Source of the DNA: Siphlonurus alternatus
Taxonomy: Eukaryota > Arthropoda > Insecta > Ephemeroptera > Siphlonuridae
Assembly (NCBI GenBank): GCA_949825025.1
Contig: OX463788.1
Location: forward strand, 27,165,036-27,229,035
Direction of reading: 5' to 3'
Length of the DNA: 64,000 bases
Every line of letters begins with the position of its first letter. Within the stretch, counting starts at the first letter, position 1. The notes beneath the pieces were generated by a model, which was given only the letters and a program-made list of their open reading frames with translations, searched no databases and was not told where the DNA came from. Both the position numbers and the translations under genes were made by a program. Below are positions 11,560 to 24,004 of the stretch, one piece after another.

Positions 11560-12330
11560 GTGTTAAAATTGGTCCCTGGACCTTGCAGGGGTCACTGGTG
11601 ACCCCTGGCATGACCCCTGGCATGACCTTTTTTCCAAAAGTTTCAATTACGTTGAAATTGATGAGTTTTAAAGGGTTTTCGAAGACGATAAAGCTGATGG
11701 AAGTTCTTGCAAAGTGGTAACATTGATCCCTGACCTTGCAGGGGTCACTTGCAGGGGTCACTGGTGACCACTGGCATGACCTTTTTTCCAAAAATTTCAA
11801 TTACGATGAAATTGATGAGTTTTAAAGGGTTTTCGAGGACGATAAAACTGATGGAATTTCTTGCAAAGTGATAAAATTGATCCCTGACCTTGCAGGGGTC
11901 ACTGGTGACCCCTGGCATGACCTTTTTTCCAAAATTTTCAATTGCGTTGAAATTGATGAATTTTAAAGGGTTTCGAGGACGATAAAACTGATGGTAGTTC
12001 TTGCAAAGTGATGAAATTGATCCTTGACCTTGCAGGGGTCACTGGTGACCCCTGGCATGACCTCTTTTCCAAAATTTTCAATTGCGTTGAAATTGATGAG
12101 TTTTAAAGGGTTGTCGAGGACAGTAAAACTGACGGAAGGTCTTGCAAAGTGATGAAATTGATCTTTGATCTTGCACGTGTCACTGTTGACCTCTACCATG
12201 ACCTTTATCCCAATCTTTTTAATTACCTTCAAATTGATGAATTTTTATGGGTTTTCGAGGACGAGAAAACTCTTGGGAGGTCTTGCAGTGTGATAAAATT
12301 AATCCTTGACCTTGCAGGGGTCACTAGTGA
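11560..12330 (-). repeat. Left-arm tandem units (~135 bp)
   Basis: Repeated block with TGACCTTGCAGGGGTCACTG, GGCATGACC and GAAATTGATGAGTTTTAAAG. About six units, increasingly divergent toward the centre. Mirrored in the right arm. Confidence 0.85.
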
Positions 12331-13199
12331 CCGTTTTCCTATCTTACTTTGAATTCTCGGATTGCTTCCATAGTAATTTGCTAGTATTAAGGGTTTTCGA
12401 AGATGATCGATAAAAATATTGGAAGTCAGTTTAAAGTGTTAAAATGCTAAAGCTATTTTTTACCCTACAGAGGCACTGCATGGTATCTCTTAATTTGAAC
12501 TTTTTTTTTTAATATTTCTTGAAATTAGGATGGCTTTAAAAGACTGCTAGCAAGATTGAAATTACAGGAATAATGTAAGCACGTACTTGACAAGTTGAAT
12601 TAAAATTTAGAGTTGATGATAATTAAAAATGTTATTTTTTCATTGAGAAAAACGTAAAAAAAAATCAGTACAAACTAACATACGCTGTGAATAATAATAA
12701 AAAAAAATGCAAGTTGGTTATCTCTGTATTGAATTTATTTTGCTGTAATTTTGTTTCCAGAGTATTGGTAAGCGTTTTGTTAAAATTTTATTGAATTTTT
12801 AATGTAAAAATGAATAATTTTCCTGTTTGCTTGCTAATGTGCGTGACGATTATGAGCACTGCGAACAGAACGTAAAGCATAATTTGAAAGAAATCGACAA
12901 ATTCAAACCGGCAAGGGGTCACCAATTTCCCTGTGAGATAAGAGAGAGATTTGATCACTTTTTGATTCCCTCTAATATTTTTATGATCCTTTAAAACCAT
13001 TATTTGCAAATTATTATGGAGATAAGCTGAGAATTTAAAAAAATAATAATAAAATAGAAAAAAAAAGACAAGGGACGCCTCAAGGCCAGCGATAAATTTT
13101 ATCACTTTATGAGGACTTCCATTATTTTTAAAATCCTTGAAAACCCTAGCTTATTTGCAAATTAATATGGAGGCAATCCAAGAATTCAAAATAAGATAG

Positions 13200-14270
13200 G
13201 AAAATGGTCACTAGTGACCCCTGCTAGGTCAGGGATCAATTTTATCACTTTGCAAGACCTTCCATGAGTTTTATCGTCCTTGAAAATCCTTTAAAACTCA
13301 TCAATTTCATCGCAATTGAAAATTTTGGAAAAAAGGTCATGCCAGGGGTCACTAATAGTCACTAATAGTGACCCTTTCAAGGTCAGGGAACAATTTCATC
13401 ACTTTGCTAGACCTTCCATCAGTTTTATTGTCCTTCAAACCCTATAAAACTCATCAATTTCATTGTAATTAAAAATTTTGGAAAAAAGGTCATATGCCAG
13501 GGGTCCCCAGTGACCCCTGCAAGATCAAAGATCAATTTCATCACTTTGCAAGACCTTCCGTCAGTTTTATTGTCCTCGACAACCCTTTAGAACTCATAAA
13601 TTTCAAAGTTCTTGAAAATTTTGGAAAGAAAGGTCATGCCAGGGGTCACCGGGTGACCCCTGCAAGGTCAAGGATCAATTTCATCACTTTGCAAGACCTT
13701 CCGTCAGTTTTATTGTCCTCGACAACCCTTTAAAACTCATCAATTTCAACGCAATTGAAAATTTTGGAAAAGAGGTCATGCCAGGGGTCACCAGTGACCC
13801 CTGCAAGGTCAAGGATCAATTTCATCACTTTGCAAGAACTACCATCAGTTTTATCGTCCTCGAAACCCTTTAGAATTCATCAATTTCAACGCAATTGAAA
13901 ATTTTGGAAAAAAGGTCATGCCAGGGGTCACCAGTGACCCCTGCAAGGTCAGGGATCAATTTTATCACTTTGCAAGAAATTCCATCAGTTTTATCGTCCT
14001 CGAAAACCCTTTAAAACTCATCAATTTCATCGTAATTGAAATTTTTGGAAAAAAGGTCATGCCAGTGGTCACCAGTGACCCCTGCAAGTGACCCCTGCAA
14101 GGTCAGGGATCAATGTTACCACTTTGCAAGAACTTCCATCAGCTTTATCGTCTTCGAAAACCCTTTAAAACTCATCAATTTCAACGTAATTGAAACTTTT
14201 GGAAAAAAGGTCATGCCAGGGGTCATGCCAGGGGTCACCAGTGACCCCTGCAAGGTCCAGGGACCAATTT
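13200..14270 (+). repeat. Right-arm tandem units (~135 bp)
   Basis: Reverse-complement counterpart of the left-arm array, about eight units. The conserved core is CCAGTGACCCCTGCAAGGTC. Confidence 0.85.
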
Positions 14271-15096
14271 TAACACTTTGATAGGTCTTTCATTGGTTTT
14301 ACCATGCTTGAAAACGCTTAAAAGCTTTCCAACATGAAGATAATGTGAAAATTAAAAAAAGAGGGCCTGTGAGAGACAAATTCTGACCCTGCGAAGGGTC
14401 AAGGGTCAACGGCAGTAAAAAATTAATGTCACCGCTGTTTTTCTCATACTCGAAAACCCCTAGTTTGAAATTTTCAGACTGAAATTCGAAAATTTTTTAA
14501 TCTCTTTTTCATTAACATTGTAAGCCCATAAGGGTTTTGTAAAAAACGGGAACCCACCCCCCAGAAGGGATGAAATAAGGGTGGGAAAAAATTTTCACCA
14601 CCAGAACATAAAACAAACAACCCTCAGCTACCACTGTACGAAATTTTCTACAAGCACTTTTGCAATTCCAAATTAGAGGATAGAAATGACACACGAATTG
14701 TGACTCACTCTGTACAGTGTATATATGGTTTTTCAAATTAACTCTTGGGAATAATTTAATTACTGAATAATATTTTTATGCAATTTATATATATATATAT
14801 ATATATATCACCTCTTCCACTAATATATATATACATATATGTATATATATATATATATATTGTAAAACTTTAGTACCCGGCCCCAACCTACATAATATAT
14901 AAACATAGATTGTCGACGTCATTAAAAATGTATTAGCAATTAATCATAGCATAATAGCGTTGATGGTTCTTAAATCTTAAAAGCTTTCTCGAGTTTACTT
15001 GATGCACGTATGCATTTGAATAACAGTCAATTAAGTACTCAAGGTAGATTATAATACGTGCATGTGGATTACTGCGTCTTTATTTACTATATATTA

Positions 15097-15196
<100 letters not shown>

Positions 15197-15519
15197 TATT
15201 AAGTCTACCGGGCATATATGGAGAAAAACTAGTTTTGTCATGTTTACAAAGCGCATACGTGCAATCCGTCACTTGCACGGCAAAATAAAAGAGATGGTGC
15301 TTCCTACAAGCAACTTACTTGAAAGGACAAACCTTACTGAACGGTACATACTTATAACCTGCGAGCTGTTATAAACTCTCAGTATTTGTGTGAAATTAGG
15401 TGCTTGAAAAATTTACGAAGTTGTGATGTATCTCGTAAGTTCTTAATAATCTTAATTATTAAACTTGTGTTTTATATATTTTTTACTCTATATATATTAA
15501 CTATATTAATATATATAGC

Positions 15520-15799
15520 CTGTATTACACGATATAATTTTATATTCAATTTTTCCTTGCAAGAAAATTTTATCTCCACACAAACAAATGGAGTTATAGT
15601 TTAAGTTTTCTTGTAAGGAAAAATTGTATGCAATATTTAGAAAAATTGTATCGTGTAAAGCCTATATTACACGATACAATTTTAGATACAAATTTTCCTT
15701 ACAAGAAAATTATTTCTCCACAAACAAATGGAGAGTAAGTTTTCTTGGCAGGAAAAATTGTGTACAATATAATATATAGAAAAATTGTACAGTGTAATT
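15520..15799. repeat. Two tandem ~140-bp hairpin MITEs
   Basis: Each unit runs from TATTACACGATA..AATTTT to AAAATTGTATCGTGTAA with an inner TTTTCCTT..CAAGAAAA / TTTTCTTG..AGGAAAA pairing and a shared CACAAACAAATGGAG loop. The units abut near 15660. Confidence 0.8.
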
Positions 15800-15843
15800 A
15801 AAATACCGTCTTAATATATACATTACAGATATTTTCAAATCTA

Positions 15844-16040
15844 CAGAGTAAGTCAAGAATCGTGTTCCATTTTTTGCAAATCAGTTTTGTAGTTTGTGGA
15901 GTTTCGAAGTTTTTCATCCTGCAATTCCTGCATGAATTGCATGATAGAGCTATATAGCTGATATATATGCCTTTAATTGTTTGTGGCAGTTGTGACCCTT
16001 GAGGCTAAATTGCAACGAATTTTTCAACCCTTCAAAAAGG
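15844..16040 (+). mobile_element. One-ended fragment of the CAGAGTGAGTC family
   Basis: ACAGAGTAAGTCAAGAATCGT after a TA-rich flank, then a body resembling 341-520. No matching right end is found nearby. Confidence 0.5.
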
Positions 16041-16332
16041 GATCTCATTCATCTCAAAACTAAAAAAATTAAGCATCTCTCATCTTAAACTGGGAATTCC
16101 ATATACCAAAGTAAAACAACTTTTTTATCCTATATATGACGAATGATCGACAAAGAGCCAGCACATCAAACTTTTATTTCAAGGGTAAATATTGATCTTC
16201 TTCTTCTGATTCCATTAACCAAAACAATTACCCCCCATGCAGGAAATAGTTTCCAATTTCCAACTTAAGTAATATCAATTTATCTTTTTCGCGTTGCCAT
16301 TCAACTAATATTTTTTATTATCTCATAATAAG

Positions 16333-16820
16333 GTCGAGCATATGGCGCGCAGTGCATTGACCGTTTCACTTTAGATCACCGAAGTCAAGCTACGTCGATA
16401 GTGGTTAGTTCTTGAATGAGTAAAAATTACAAGTAAAAATTACGTTGCTCCCTCCCTGGGGTTAAATTTAGTATATCTCGATCTTTCCCCCCAGTGTTAA
16501 TTGTGATGCATTTATGCTGTGTGCCATGGTTCCCCTCCTCACAGGCTTTGGATATCACTTTGGTCCAATTGATAACATGCCATGTATATAGAGTGTCCGT
16601 CCTGACTGAGGTTTTCCACGGTTCCCTCAGTCTCACCTCAGCGAATGCTGTGGGACGCATAACCACTGTCGATCTATAGGCCGTGGCCACATGGCACTAT
16701 CCGTTCCCTATACATTAATTATCCCTCCCCATTACCCTGCCGTGAACTGTAAAACCTCTCAAATTAGGGGTACGCGTGTATCTTGGCAAAGAATAATAGT
16801 ATAATAATTATAATAATAAT
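16333..16820 (+). mobile_element. 5S-rRNA-headed SINE, second copy
   Basis: Diverged 5S promoter region (TTAGATCACCGAAGTCAAGC, GTGGTTAGTTCTTGAATGAG), then the body shared with 1566-1990 (CTGACTGAGGTTTTCCACGG, GGCCGTGGCC) and an (AAT)n tail. Confidence 0.8.
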
Positions 16821-17496
16821 TTCAATGCAATTGATTGAACTGAATCCTAAGATCACAAAGATAAATCAGCTCTCCGGGTGAAAAAATTCAAATATACTAT
16901 ATGTACTTCACAAAGAAAATTGATTACCAAAAATGAACTTGATCTGTATATATATAACTTCTTGTGAATTCACTCATCTGCCCTCATTGTGTCACTTAAT
17001 TTAGGATACACGCAATACACGACGTTTTTAACAAATTTTAATTGTTTTTCGAGGTGATTTTATATTGACCTGCTGAATTCGCTAGCTGCATGCATATATT
17101 ATACATTTCTGCAAATTTCCTCAGTCGGAGAAATTCTGTGGTTTCTTAAATTTTAAAATTGAGAAACTCTGGTGATTTCTATGTTTCCTTAATATAGCCC
17201 TAGCTAGATATATGACAACGTCATTTTAGGGTCATATATGCGGACCTATATAATTAATATGCAAAAAATGCATGTGTATAATGTAATAATGTGTTAATAA
17301 AAGAGACCATTCATGCATTTTTATCTGAGCTCATGTATAGTGTATATATATAGTCATTGCAGAACTTACTATAGTGTTGTACGCACAATAATCTTCCAGA
17401 TTATATAAAAAAAATTGACAGTATATCTGTTTTTAAGAAGCAATTGTTTGTCTATATACCTTATTAAAAAAATTATTATTATATTCTATTGGACTA

Positions 17497-17723
17497 CAGT
17501 CAAATTTACATAACATTCCCTCCGGAAGTAGCCGGAAGTGTGAAGTTTCTGGACTTCCTATCCATATTTCAGCATTATAATTTCACACAGAGGTCAGTAT
17601 TTCTACTTCAAACCTCACTGTAAAGTTTCAAAACTGAATTACAAATAGAAGAGCTGATGCTAACTTATTCATGCACACGAACTTCCGGCTACTTCCGGAA
17701 TTAATACTAAATTAATTTGACTG
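17497..17723. mobile_element. 227-bp TA-flanked MITE
   Basis: Terminal inverted repeats CAGTCAAATTTA and AAATTTGACTG-like, each flanked by TA, with an inner inverted repeat CCGGAAGTAGCCGGAAGT. Non-coding. Confidence 0.75.
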
Positions 17724-17904
17724 TAGCTCATGCAACAAGAAAAATGTCTTTAATAATTCGCATATTTATATATATATATATAATATATATAGTTACAATA
17801 ATTAGAATATTTTATTATTTTAGAGTTATATATTGTAATAAATTGAATGTATAATATATAATATATATATGCTATATATGGGCGTCTATATATAATATAT
17901 GTAG

Positions 17905-17946
17905 TCAGAATTAATGTATCAACTGATACTTATATAGTGAATAAAA

Positions 17947-18036
<90 letters not shown>
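17905..18036 (+). mobile_element. LINE 3' end with (AAAT)n tail
   Basis: ATGTATCAACTGATA...GTGAATAAAATAAATAAA matches the end of the LINE piece at 46.4-47.03 kb, followed by ~95 bp of (AAAT)n. Confidence 0.6.
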
Positions 18037-18038
<2 letters not shown>

Positions 18039-19620
18039 ATAATTTATAATATATATAAATATTTAAATAATTACTGTGTTTTGTTCTTCATTTCTAGTAG
18101 ACTAGTGAAAGAGACCATTATAATATATATATTATAATATGCTTACAATTTTTTTGTTTGTTTTATGTCGTGAGTACTGCATGTTGTTCTGTGAAGCTCA
18201 TGATGGGTGCCATAATATATAATATATATACCTATCATTTCTCTCGGAATTTGGGTCGGAAGATATATACATTGCAGCTAGCATGCAGCTATATAGGCTG
18301 TACACGTGACAAGCGTAGGTGCATGACTGACGGGACCACGGGATCGCAGAGTTAATTTACTTTCTATATTTACTTAATAATTATAGGATAAGAATGAAGC
18401 TACAATCCTATCATAATATATCCTAAAAATCAGCGAAAGCTATAAATAAAGCTCATTATTTCATTTCCTATATATTCACTTAATTAGGATAAAAGTAGAA
18501 AAATGGGTATATATTAATAACTGAGCGCGAAAATGAATCCTTTTAGCTGATCCCTCTGACGATCTGCAACCCACAACAATCCCGGACAATCGGGACAAAA
18601 TCCAGCAGCAATCCAGATGCCTTAGCGTGGATGCCTTATATACATTATATATATAATATTGTATATTATATACAATAATATATTTTATATATATATATAT
18701 ATATATTGTATGTCGCGCCCATATTCAAATGAATAAATCGAAGTGAAAATTAACACATATATATAATATTTCGGAGAGTAGTATTGGAAGTTTTGTTACT
18801 TATATAATATATTAAACTATATAATTATTATAAACTATATATTATACAAAGTAAGTTAAGTAAGTTCTATATACTTATTATAATTCGACTTCGTATATAT
18901 AAGTTTCAGATGACGATGCTTATATATATAACTGTGTCGCCGTCATAAGTATGTGCGCTCCGACTTTTTGGAGTGTTGTATATATTATAGCAGGGCTAAT
19001 CCTCTATTGTAGGGGGTATAGTCACTCCCTTCCGGCTTATGGAAGCCAAATTCTGGATTCTGATTGGCTTAAATTCTTCATTTTGATTGGTTTAAATTAA
19101 GTTGTTGATTCTTCGTTTATTGGTTAAAAAATTGGATTGTTGGAAATTTTAAGCAATTTGATTGGTAGTGGAAATAAGCAAATAACCCGTACCCCTTTTT
19201 AGCCAATCAGAGTCCACCAGAAAATATATAACCCTTTTTTAATAATCTGATTTTCTACGATAAACCGGATAAACTATATAACTTGCAGCATGTCTTGAGG
19301 CTTGATCGAAATATTTTTAGAGGACCTTCAACCGTGTCGAGGGTCCTTATATTTCCTAAAAAAATTTTTTTGTGTGTGTAATTTTCCCTCATATGACCAA
19401 GAAGATAGACATCGCGATCGGACAAGGTGTAAGAAAAACGAAGGAAAATATTTGTGGAAAATTAATGTAGAGAAATTATAATAATTAAATCAAATGTAAC
19501 GCCCTGAAGGCCCATCGTTCCTAACTGCACTAATAATATACTCTTATTGTAATTCCTAACATTCAACACGCGGTATATTTTTATTTTTTTAAATAAAACA
19601 TCTTTTTATAATATAATATA

Positions 19621-20372
19621 CAGGGTACGTGTCCCAAAAAGATCTTTAGATTTTTCAAACCCAAATTACGAACAAACTAACAAAATTAATACTGACTTCA
19701 TATACATCAAATTAAAGCTCTGAATTTAACATTTTCAAAAATGTCAACAGAAAAAAAAATTGGAATGGTGATTTTTCTTTTTTACCCGTTAGAAAGCAAA
19801 ATGAGCACTTTTTTTTCAAAATCACGACTGCACCTGCACTTAAAAATTGTTTACTTCAATTCTCATGCTTGATGATTTTTTTTCAAAGAAAATGCAACAA
19901 TGCTTCTCTAAATGGGCACCATTGGTGGCTCAGCAAACATTTAGTCCCCCCAAGAGCTCACGCCACACATTGCGCAACATGACAGGCATGGTGGACTGTG
20001 GATCATGGTAGTGATGCGCTGTTTTAGCTCCAGCACGTCTCACACTGGAATTGTGAATACGGTCCCTTCCACATGATAGCCCCGTAGGAAGAATTCTGAA
20101 GGAGTAAAGTCAGGGGGCCTGGGGACCCATGGTGTGGAGTCTTAAAAGCCTATACAGAGGCCTTGGCCCCAAAGCGACGCAAGAAACAGTGCAAGCTCCC
20201 ATTTTGCCTTCTGACAGGTAAAAATCACTTTTTAGATTTTTTTTTTTTTCTGTTCACATTTTTGAAAATGTTAAATTCAGAGCTTTAATTTGATGTATAA
20301 AAAGTGAACATTAAAAAATGCCAAACGGTGGTTATTTGGCTTTAAAAAATTTAAGATCTTTGGGACACCCTG
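19621..20372 (-). mobile_element. Mariner-like element, degenerate
   Basis: TA-flanked termini CAGGGTACGTGTCCCAAA and TTTGGGACACCCTG. The inverted repeats extend ~170 bp, including TTAAAGCTCTGAATTTAACA and its complement. The mariner superfamily is inferred from the termini, TA target and transposase remnant. Confidence 0.85.
19905..20200 (-). pseudogene. Mariner transposase remnant (DDE region)
   Basis: On the - strand it reads PRPPDFTPSEFFLRGY followed by HVEGTVFTIP, a stop, and DVLELKQRI. This matches the conserved P-R-S-P-D-L-T-P-x-D-F-F-L-W-G region of mariner-type transposases. Only this fragment is left and it is broken by in-frame stops and frame changes. Confidence 0.75.
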
Positions 20373-20721
20373 TACTTTTTAGTGATAAAAATAAGCCAAA
20401 ACGGTCCGGAACGCCGATCCGGAAAAGTGCATGGATTAATTAATTGAATTAAAGAACGCTAGAAATTTTATTTTTAAAATTATATACCTAGTTAAATTAT
20501 ATTAAATTTTATACGATTTTTTTTTTTTTTACAAAATCTTCCGGCTTCGCTCTTGTCTTCTTCATCATATAGTCTTCTTCATATACAAGACGAAAAGATG
20601 CATAATTATGGTATGTGTATACTTGCTTCTTTTTTATTATATAATTTTTTGCCATTATATATATAGTATTTGTTTTATATATATTATATATCTAGATCTA
20701 TTCGATCACGCATGATTAAAC

Positions 20722-20850
20722 AGGCCCGGGTCGGTGTGAGGACTAAAGGCCCGTTCCGCAGGTGGTGTCAGGTGGGTCGGTCCGAAGGGCCCGGCCGCGG
20801 AGCTGGTGGAGCGGGGGAGTAAGGTAGATGGTAGCCCGACACAGGTGCGT
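20722..20850. other. GC-rich island, unidentified
   Basis: A ~130-bp GC-rich, CpG-containing block (GGCCCGGGTCGGTGTGAGGA ... CCGACACAGGTGCG) ends in a ~22-base T run. Its composition resembles structured or ribosomal RNA-derived DNA, but I could not align it. Confidence 0.4.
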
Positions 20851-21136
20851 TTTTTTTTTTTTTTTTTTTTTTTTAGAAAAAGGGGTGTGGCATACTTATT
20901 TTATTTTTTTAATTTAAAATGTCAACATTTTACTAGTTTTCGTTTATTCATAAATTAGATTTGAGACAAAATTAAATAAATTAAAAAAATGTTTGGTTAG
21001 TGTTCCTCCATATAAAATCGAAATCCAAAAAATTCCAATCCAAATATATTATAGGTTCTACTAAAAAAAAAAAAATACAAAAAAAAATACAAAAACATAG
21101 AGAACGCGTCGATTAATAACATATAAGGGCGTACCC

Positions 21137-21470
21137 TCATTAACTCATTCGAAAAAATACACTGCTATAAAAATTGTTATAGATGTTATGAAAAAAATAT
21201 AGCAACTAGCCCTGAAAATGGATGGCGCTGAAGCGTTGTGCCTATATATATACCAGGCCGCCGGTGGCAGAAGGCGAGTGGCTTCGGCCGCTCGCTGCGA
21301 AGCCCCGGTGAGTAGGAGGGTCGCGACGGTGAGCGCTGAAGGGCCTGGGCGTGAGCCTGCCTGGAGCCGCCGTCGGTGCAGATCTTGGTGGTAGTAGCAA
21401 ATACTATATTTGCTAAATATGGCTATATTTTTCATACCACCCATGGTGTATTTTTTTCGAGTTATTAGGG
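21137..21470. mobile_element. Inverted-repeat element enclosing a 28S rRNA fragment
   Basis: CATTAACTCATTCGAAAAAA / TTTTTTTCGAGTTATTA ends, with further pairing of GTTATGAAAAAAATATAGC with GCTATATTTTTCATACC inside. The 28S fragment occupies the middle. A target duplication is not clear. Confidence 0.55.
21203..21404 (+). pseudogene. 28S rRNA fragment (~200 bp)
   Basis: Starts CAACTAGCCCTGAAAATGG and GATGGCGCTGAAGCGTTGTG, includes GAAGCCCCGGTGAGTAGGAG and GTGAGCGCTGAAG, and ends GATCTTGGTGGTAGTAGCAA. All are in the order of eukaryotic 28S rRNA. It is truncated at both ends, with a short AT insertion, so it is not a functional rRNA gene. Confidence 0.92.
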
Positions 21471-21849
21471 AGGATGTTTTTCAGGTAAAGTGCCCTACGC
21501 TTTTTTTTCTAATCTCTGGCGAACCTATATGCATGTGAGATATAGAATTCTTGGATCTTTAGTTGAATCGTCATTATATAGAATTCGATACGAACTGTTA
21601 TTTTTCTTAGAAAATACGAACTTGGTATTATAGATTTTCAAAGAACCTGTGTACTATATAGTACAATTTGTTATCCCGAAAAAAAGTCGTGTCTGATTAT
21701 CAAAGATAAAAGAATCCTTTATAAAAGTCATAAATATTTGAATTTTTTGAGCGGTTAGCATTTTATAATTGACCCGTGATTGACACAGAGTAAAATTTCG
21801 AAGTCAACAATTTTTAATGGCCAGACTGACTCTAGATTATAAATGCTCA

Positions 21850-23640
21850 AATCACTTAAACGACATAAATGTGAAACGAAACTCCATATCCATATCCACT
21901 CTTTTAGGAAACGGAACAAAAAGGCAGAATCTAATTAACCTGAAAATTAAAATTAGAGAGATTTTAATAACGCACTGCAATATATTTTTTAATGAATTCG
22001 GTCATTTTTCAAGCACGCGCATCAACTATTATAATTAATTTAAAAATCAATGAAAAAAAATCTGTAATTATATTATAAATTACAATAATTTATCTCAACT
22101 GTACTTTTTTAATTGGATCTGCATTTTTTTTACAGAACAACCTCGCGGGATTTTCAATGTATTTTCAAGACTCCCGTTTTTTCGCGCATAAAAATGCATA
22201 TAGAATTAAGTACAATACACGTTAATTATGACACTGCATGAAATGATGAAAATACGTACATTGCGATAAAAGGGCTTAATTGTCAAATTTAATCAATTTT
22301 TAATGAAATAAAAGGTAAGTACTGTATTTTTTTTTTGTTCCCTGGAATTTTTTTTCCCGGGAAAACAAACATATATTACATCCAAAGTAAAAAATATTTG
22401 TCATTTTTTGATGGGAAAATATTTTTTTTATTCAAATAAACTTTATTGCTTTTTTAATTAATTTTAATAGTTCAAAGTGCGCAAGCTAAAACTCTAAAAT
22501 TAATTTAAAATTGATAAAGCTTTGAACAAAAATTTGTATTAATTCTCAACAAATATTTTTGGTGGCCAATATTTTTTTACGTTGGAAGCAATATAATATG
22601 TTTGTTATTCAAGAAAAAAGTTTCTCCATGGAGGAGATGCAGTTCTTACTTTTTATTTAATTATAAAAATTAATTTGTCAAATTAGGATAATTAAACTAT
22701 TTTTATCGCAATTAACGTACATATTTCATGCGTTTATTTTAAATATTTCAATGTCATAATATGTTTTGTTATTTTATATGAATTTTTAAATGTGCGCAAA
22801 TCGGGAAAGTCCTGCATATAATTATAAGAATCCACTGAAAGAACCCGAGGTTGTTCTATCAAAACTATCAAAAGTATATCACGTACAGTACATGGCAGAA
22901 ATTTAAATTTTTGAATAAAAAATATGAAATTTCTATATAGCTACTAAAAATTGAGAAATACATTTGCTGTGTGCAAGAGTATATTTTGCAATATTCTGGG
23001 CTAAGTTAAAGTTCAGGTGAATCAACTTGTAAATATCCGACAGTATAGTAGTATAATCCTTTTATTTTGTGACTTTAAGATTAAATTCCTAATTGTGCAT
23101 TTCTTGATCCAAAGTCACACACAAAAAAAAAATTTCCCAAGGTTAGTCGTTTATTAACACTGGGACTTTATGCCTTTAATTATGCTTGCAAAACTTTTCG
23201 ATTAAAAAACAACAAAAAAACAACAACAACAACAATCTTAGGTGAAAGAAAAAAAATATATAGAAGGGGGTTAATTCTACATAACATATGACTCGCGTTA
23301 TCACCAAAATACGTTTAAATTAATTTTTCCTAAACCAAAATTTCATAAAAAAAATAAATAAAAATGGTGTGTATAGGCTACCGGGCTACCGCGGCCTTTC
23401 ATTGCTCATGCATTAGTAGGCCTTTTGACCCTGATTGGAATACATGTGTGGAATGACGAAATAAATAAAAAAAGTTTAATTGACAGACATAATTAATATA
23501 TGTAGTATATAGAAATTTATAAATATTTAAGCCTTTTTGACGCTTTTACTTCATATTATAATATTATATATATTATATATATTATATTCATTATTAAAAA
23601 TATATTATTATTAAAATGATTATTATATAGTATGTAACCC
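21850..23640. other. AT-rich, no supported gene
   Basis: Long AT-rich stretch with short simple repeats (for example ACAACAACAAC near 23221-23234). No homology recognised. Confidence 0.4.
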
Positions 23641-23645
23641 ACAGT

Positions 23646-23987
23646 TTACGGACCCTTGAATTGTGCCTGCAGTTTCCTAGTATGCCCAGGTTTCACCACA
23701 ATGTCCGATAACAGGACCTTGTCTCCGACTTTGAAAACCACTTCTTTTGCCCTCTTGTCATGACTTTTCTTTTGCCTCGCAAAAGCTGCTAAATTTCCTT
23801 CATATACTTCTTCCCACGTAGCTCGTAATTTTTCGCCTAAACTGGTTACATCAACATCCTCTATCCTCTCAATTTCTTGATCTACTGTACTGAAAGGGGA
23901 TCTCATAGGAACACCAAAAACAACTTCATGAGGAGATCTGCCAGTGCTCGAGTGTGGCTTGGTAAAGTAACTGCGACGAGGGGCCAA
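23646..23987 (-). pseudogene. Ty3-type integrase C-terminus, inverted copy
   Basis: On the - strand it encodes KPHSSTGRSPHEVVFGVPMR through GDKVLLSD and KLQAQFKGP, the C-terminal integrase region with the GPY/F entry. Bases 23661-23964 appear identical, inverted, to 24634-24937. Nothing upstream of the integrase end is present on this side. Confidence 0.85.
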
Positions 23988-24004
23988 ATCAGCTGATACT
24001 TAGT

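Larger units (their letters stand above)
11122..14714. mobile_element. 3.6-kb foldback element with ~1-kb near-identical arms
   Basis: The termini CAGAGTGAGTCACAATTCGT and its reverse complement are flanked by TA on both sides (11122-11123, 14713-14714). Arms 11124-~12160 and ~13676-14712 appear to differ at very few positions by eye. The inner part of each arm consists of ~135-bp tandem units containing GACCTTGCAGGGGTCACTGG. The centre (~12350-13190) is unique and AT-rich. No transposase is seen. Confidence 0.85.

Noticed and set aside
11555..14281. Identical 81-residue ORFs on opposite strands
   Set aside because: They reflect the near-identical inverted arms and tandem units of the 3.6-kb foldback. 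No conserved domain or codon signature.
18960..19215. CCAAT-rich promoter (several ATTGG and one CCAAT)
   Set aside because: No gene starts nearby and the motifs fall in a diverged repeat-like stretch sharing CAGGGCTAATCCTC with 24974.
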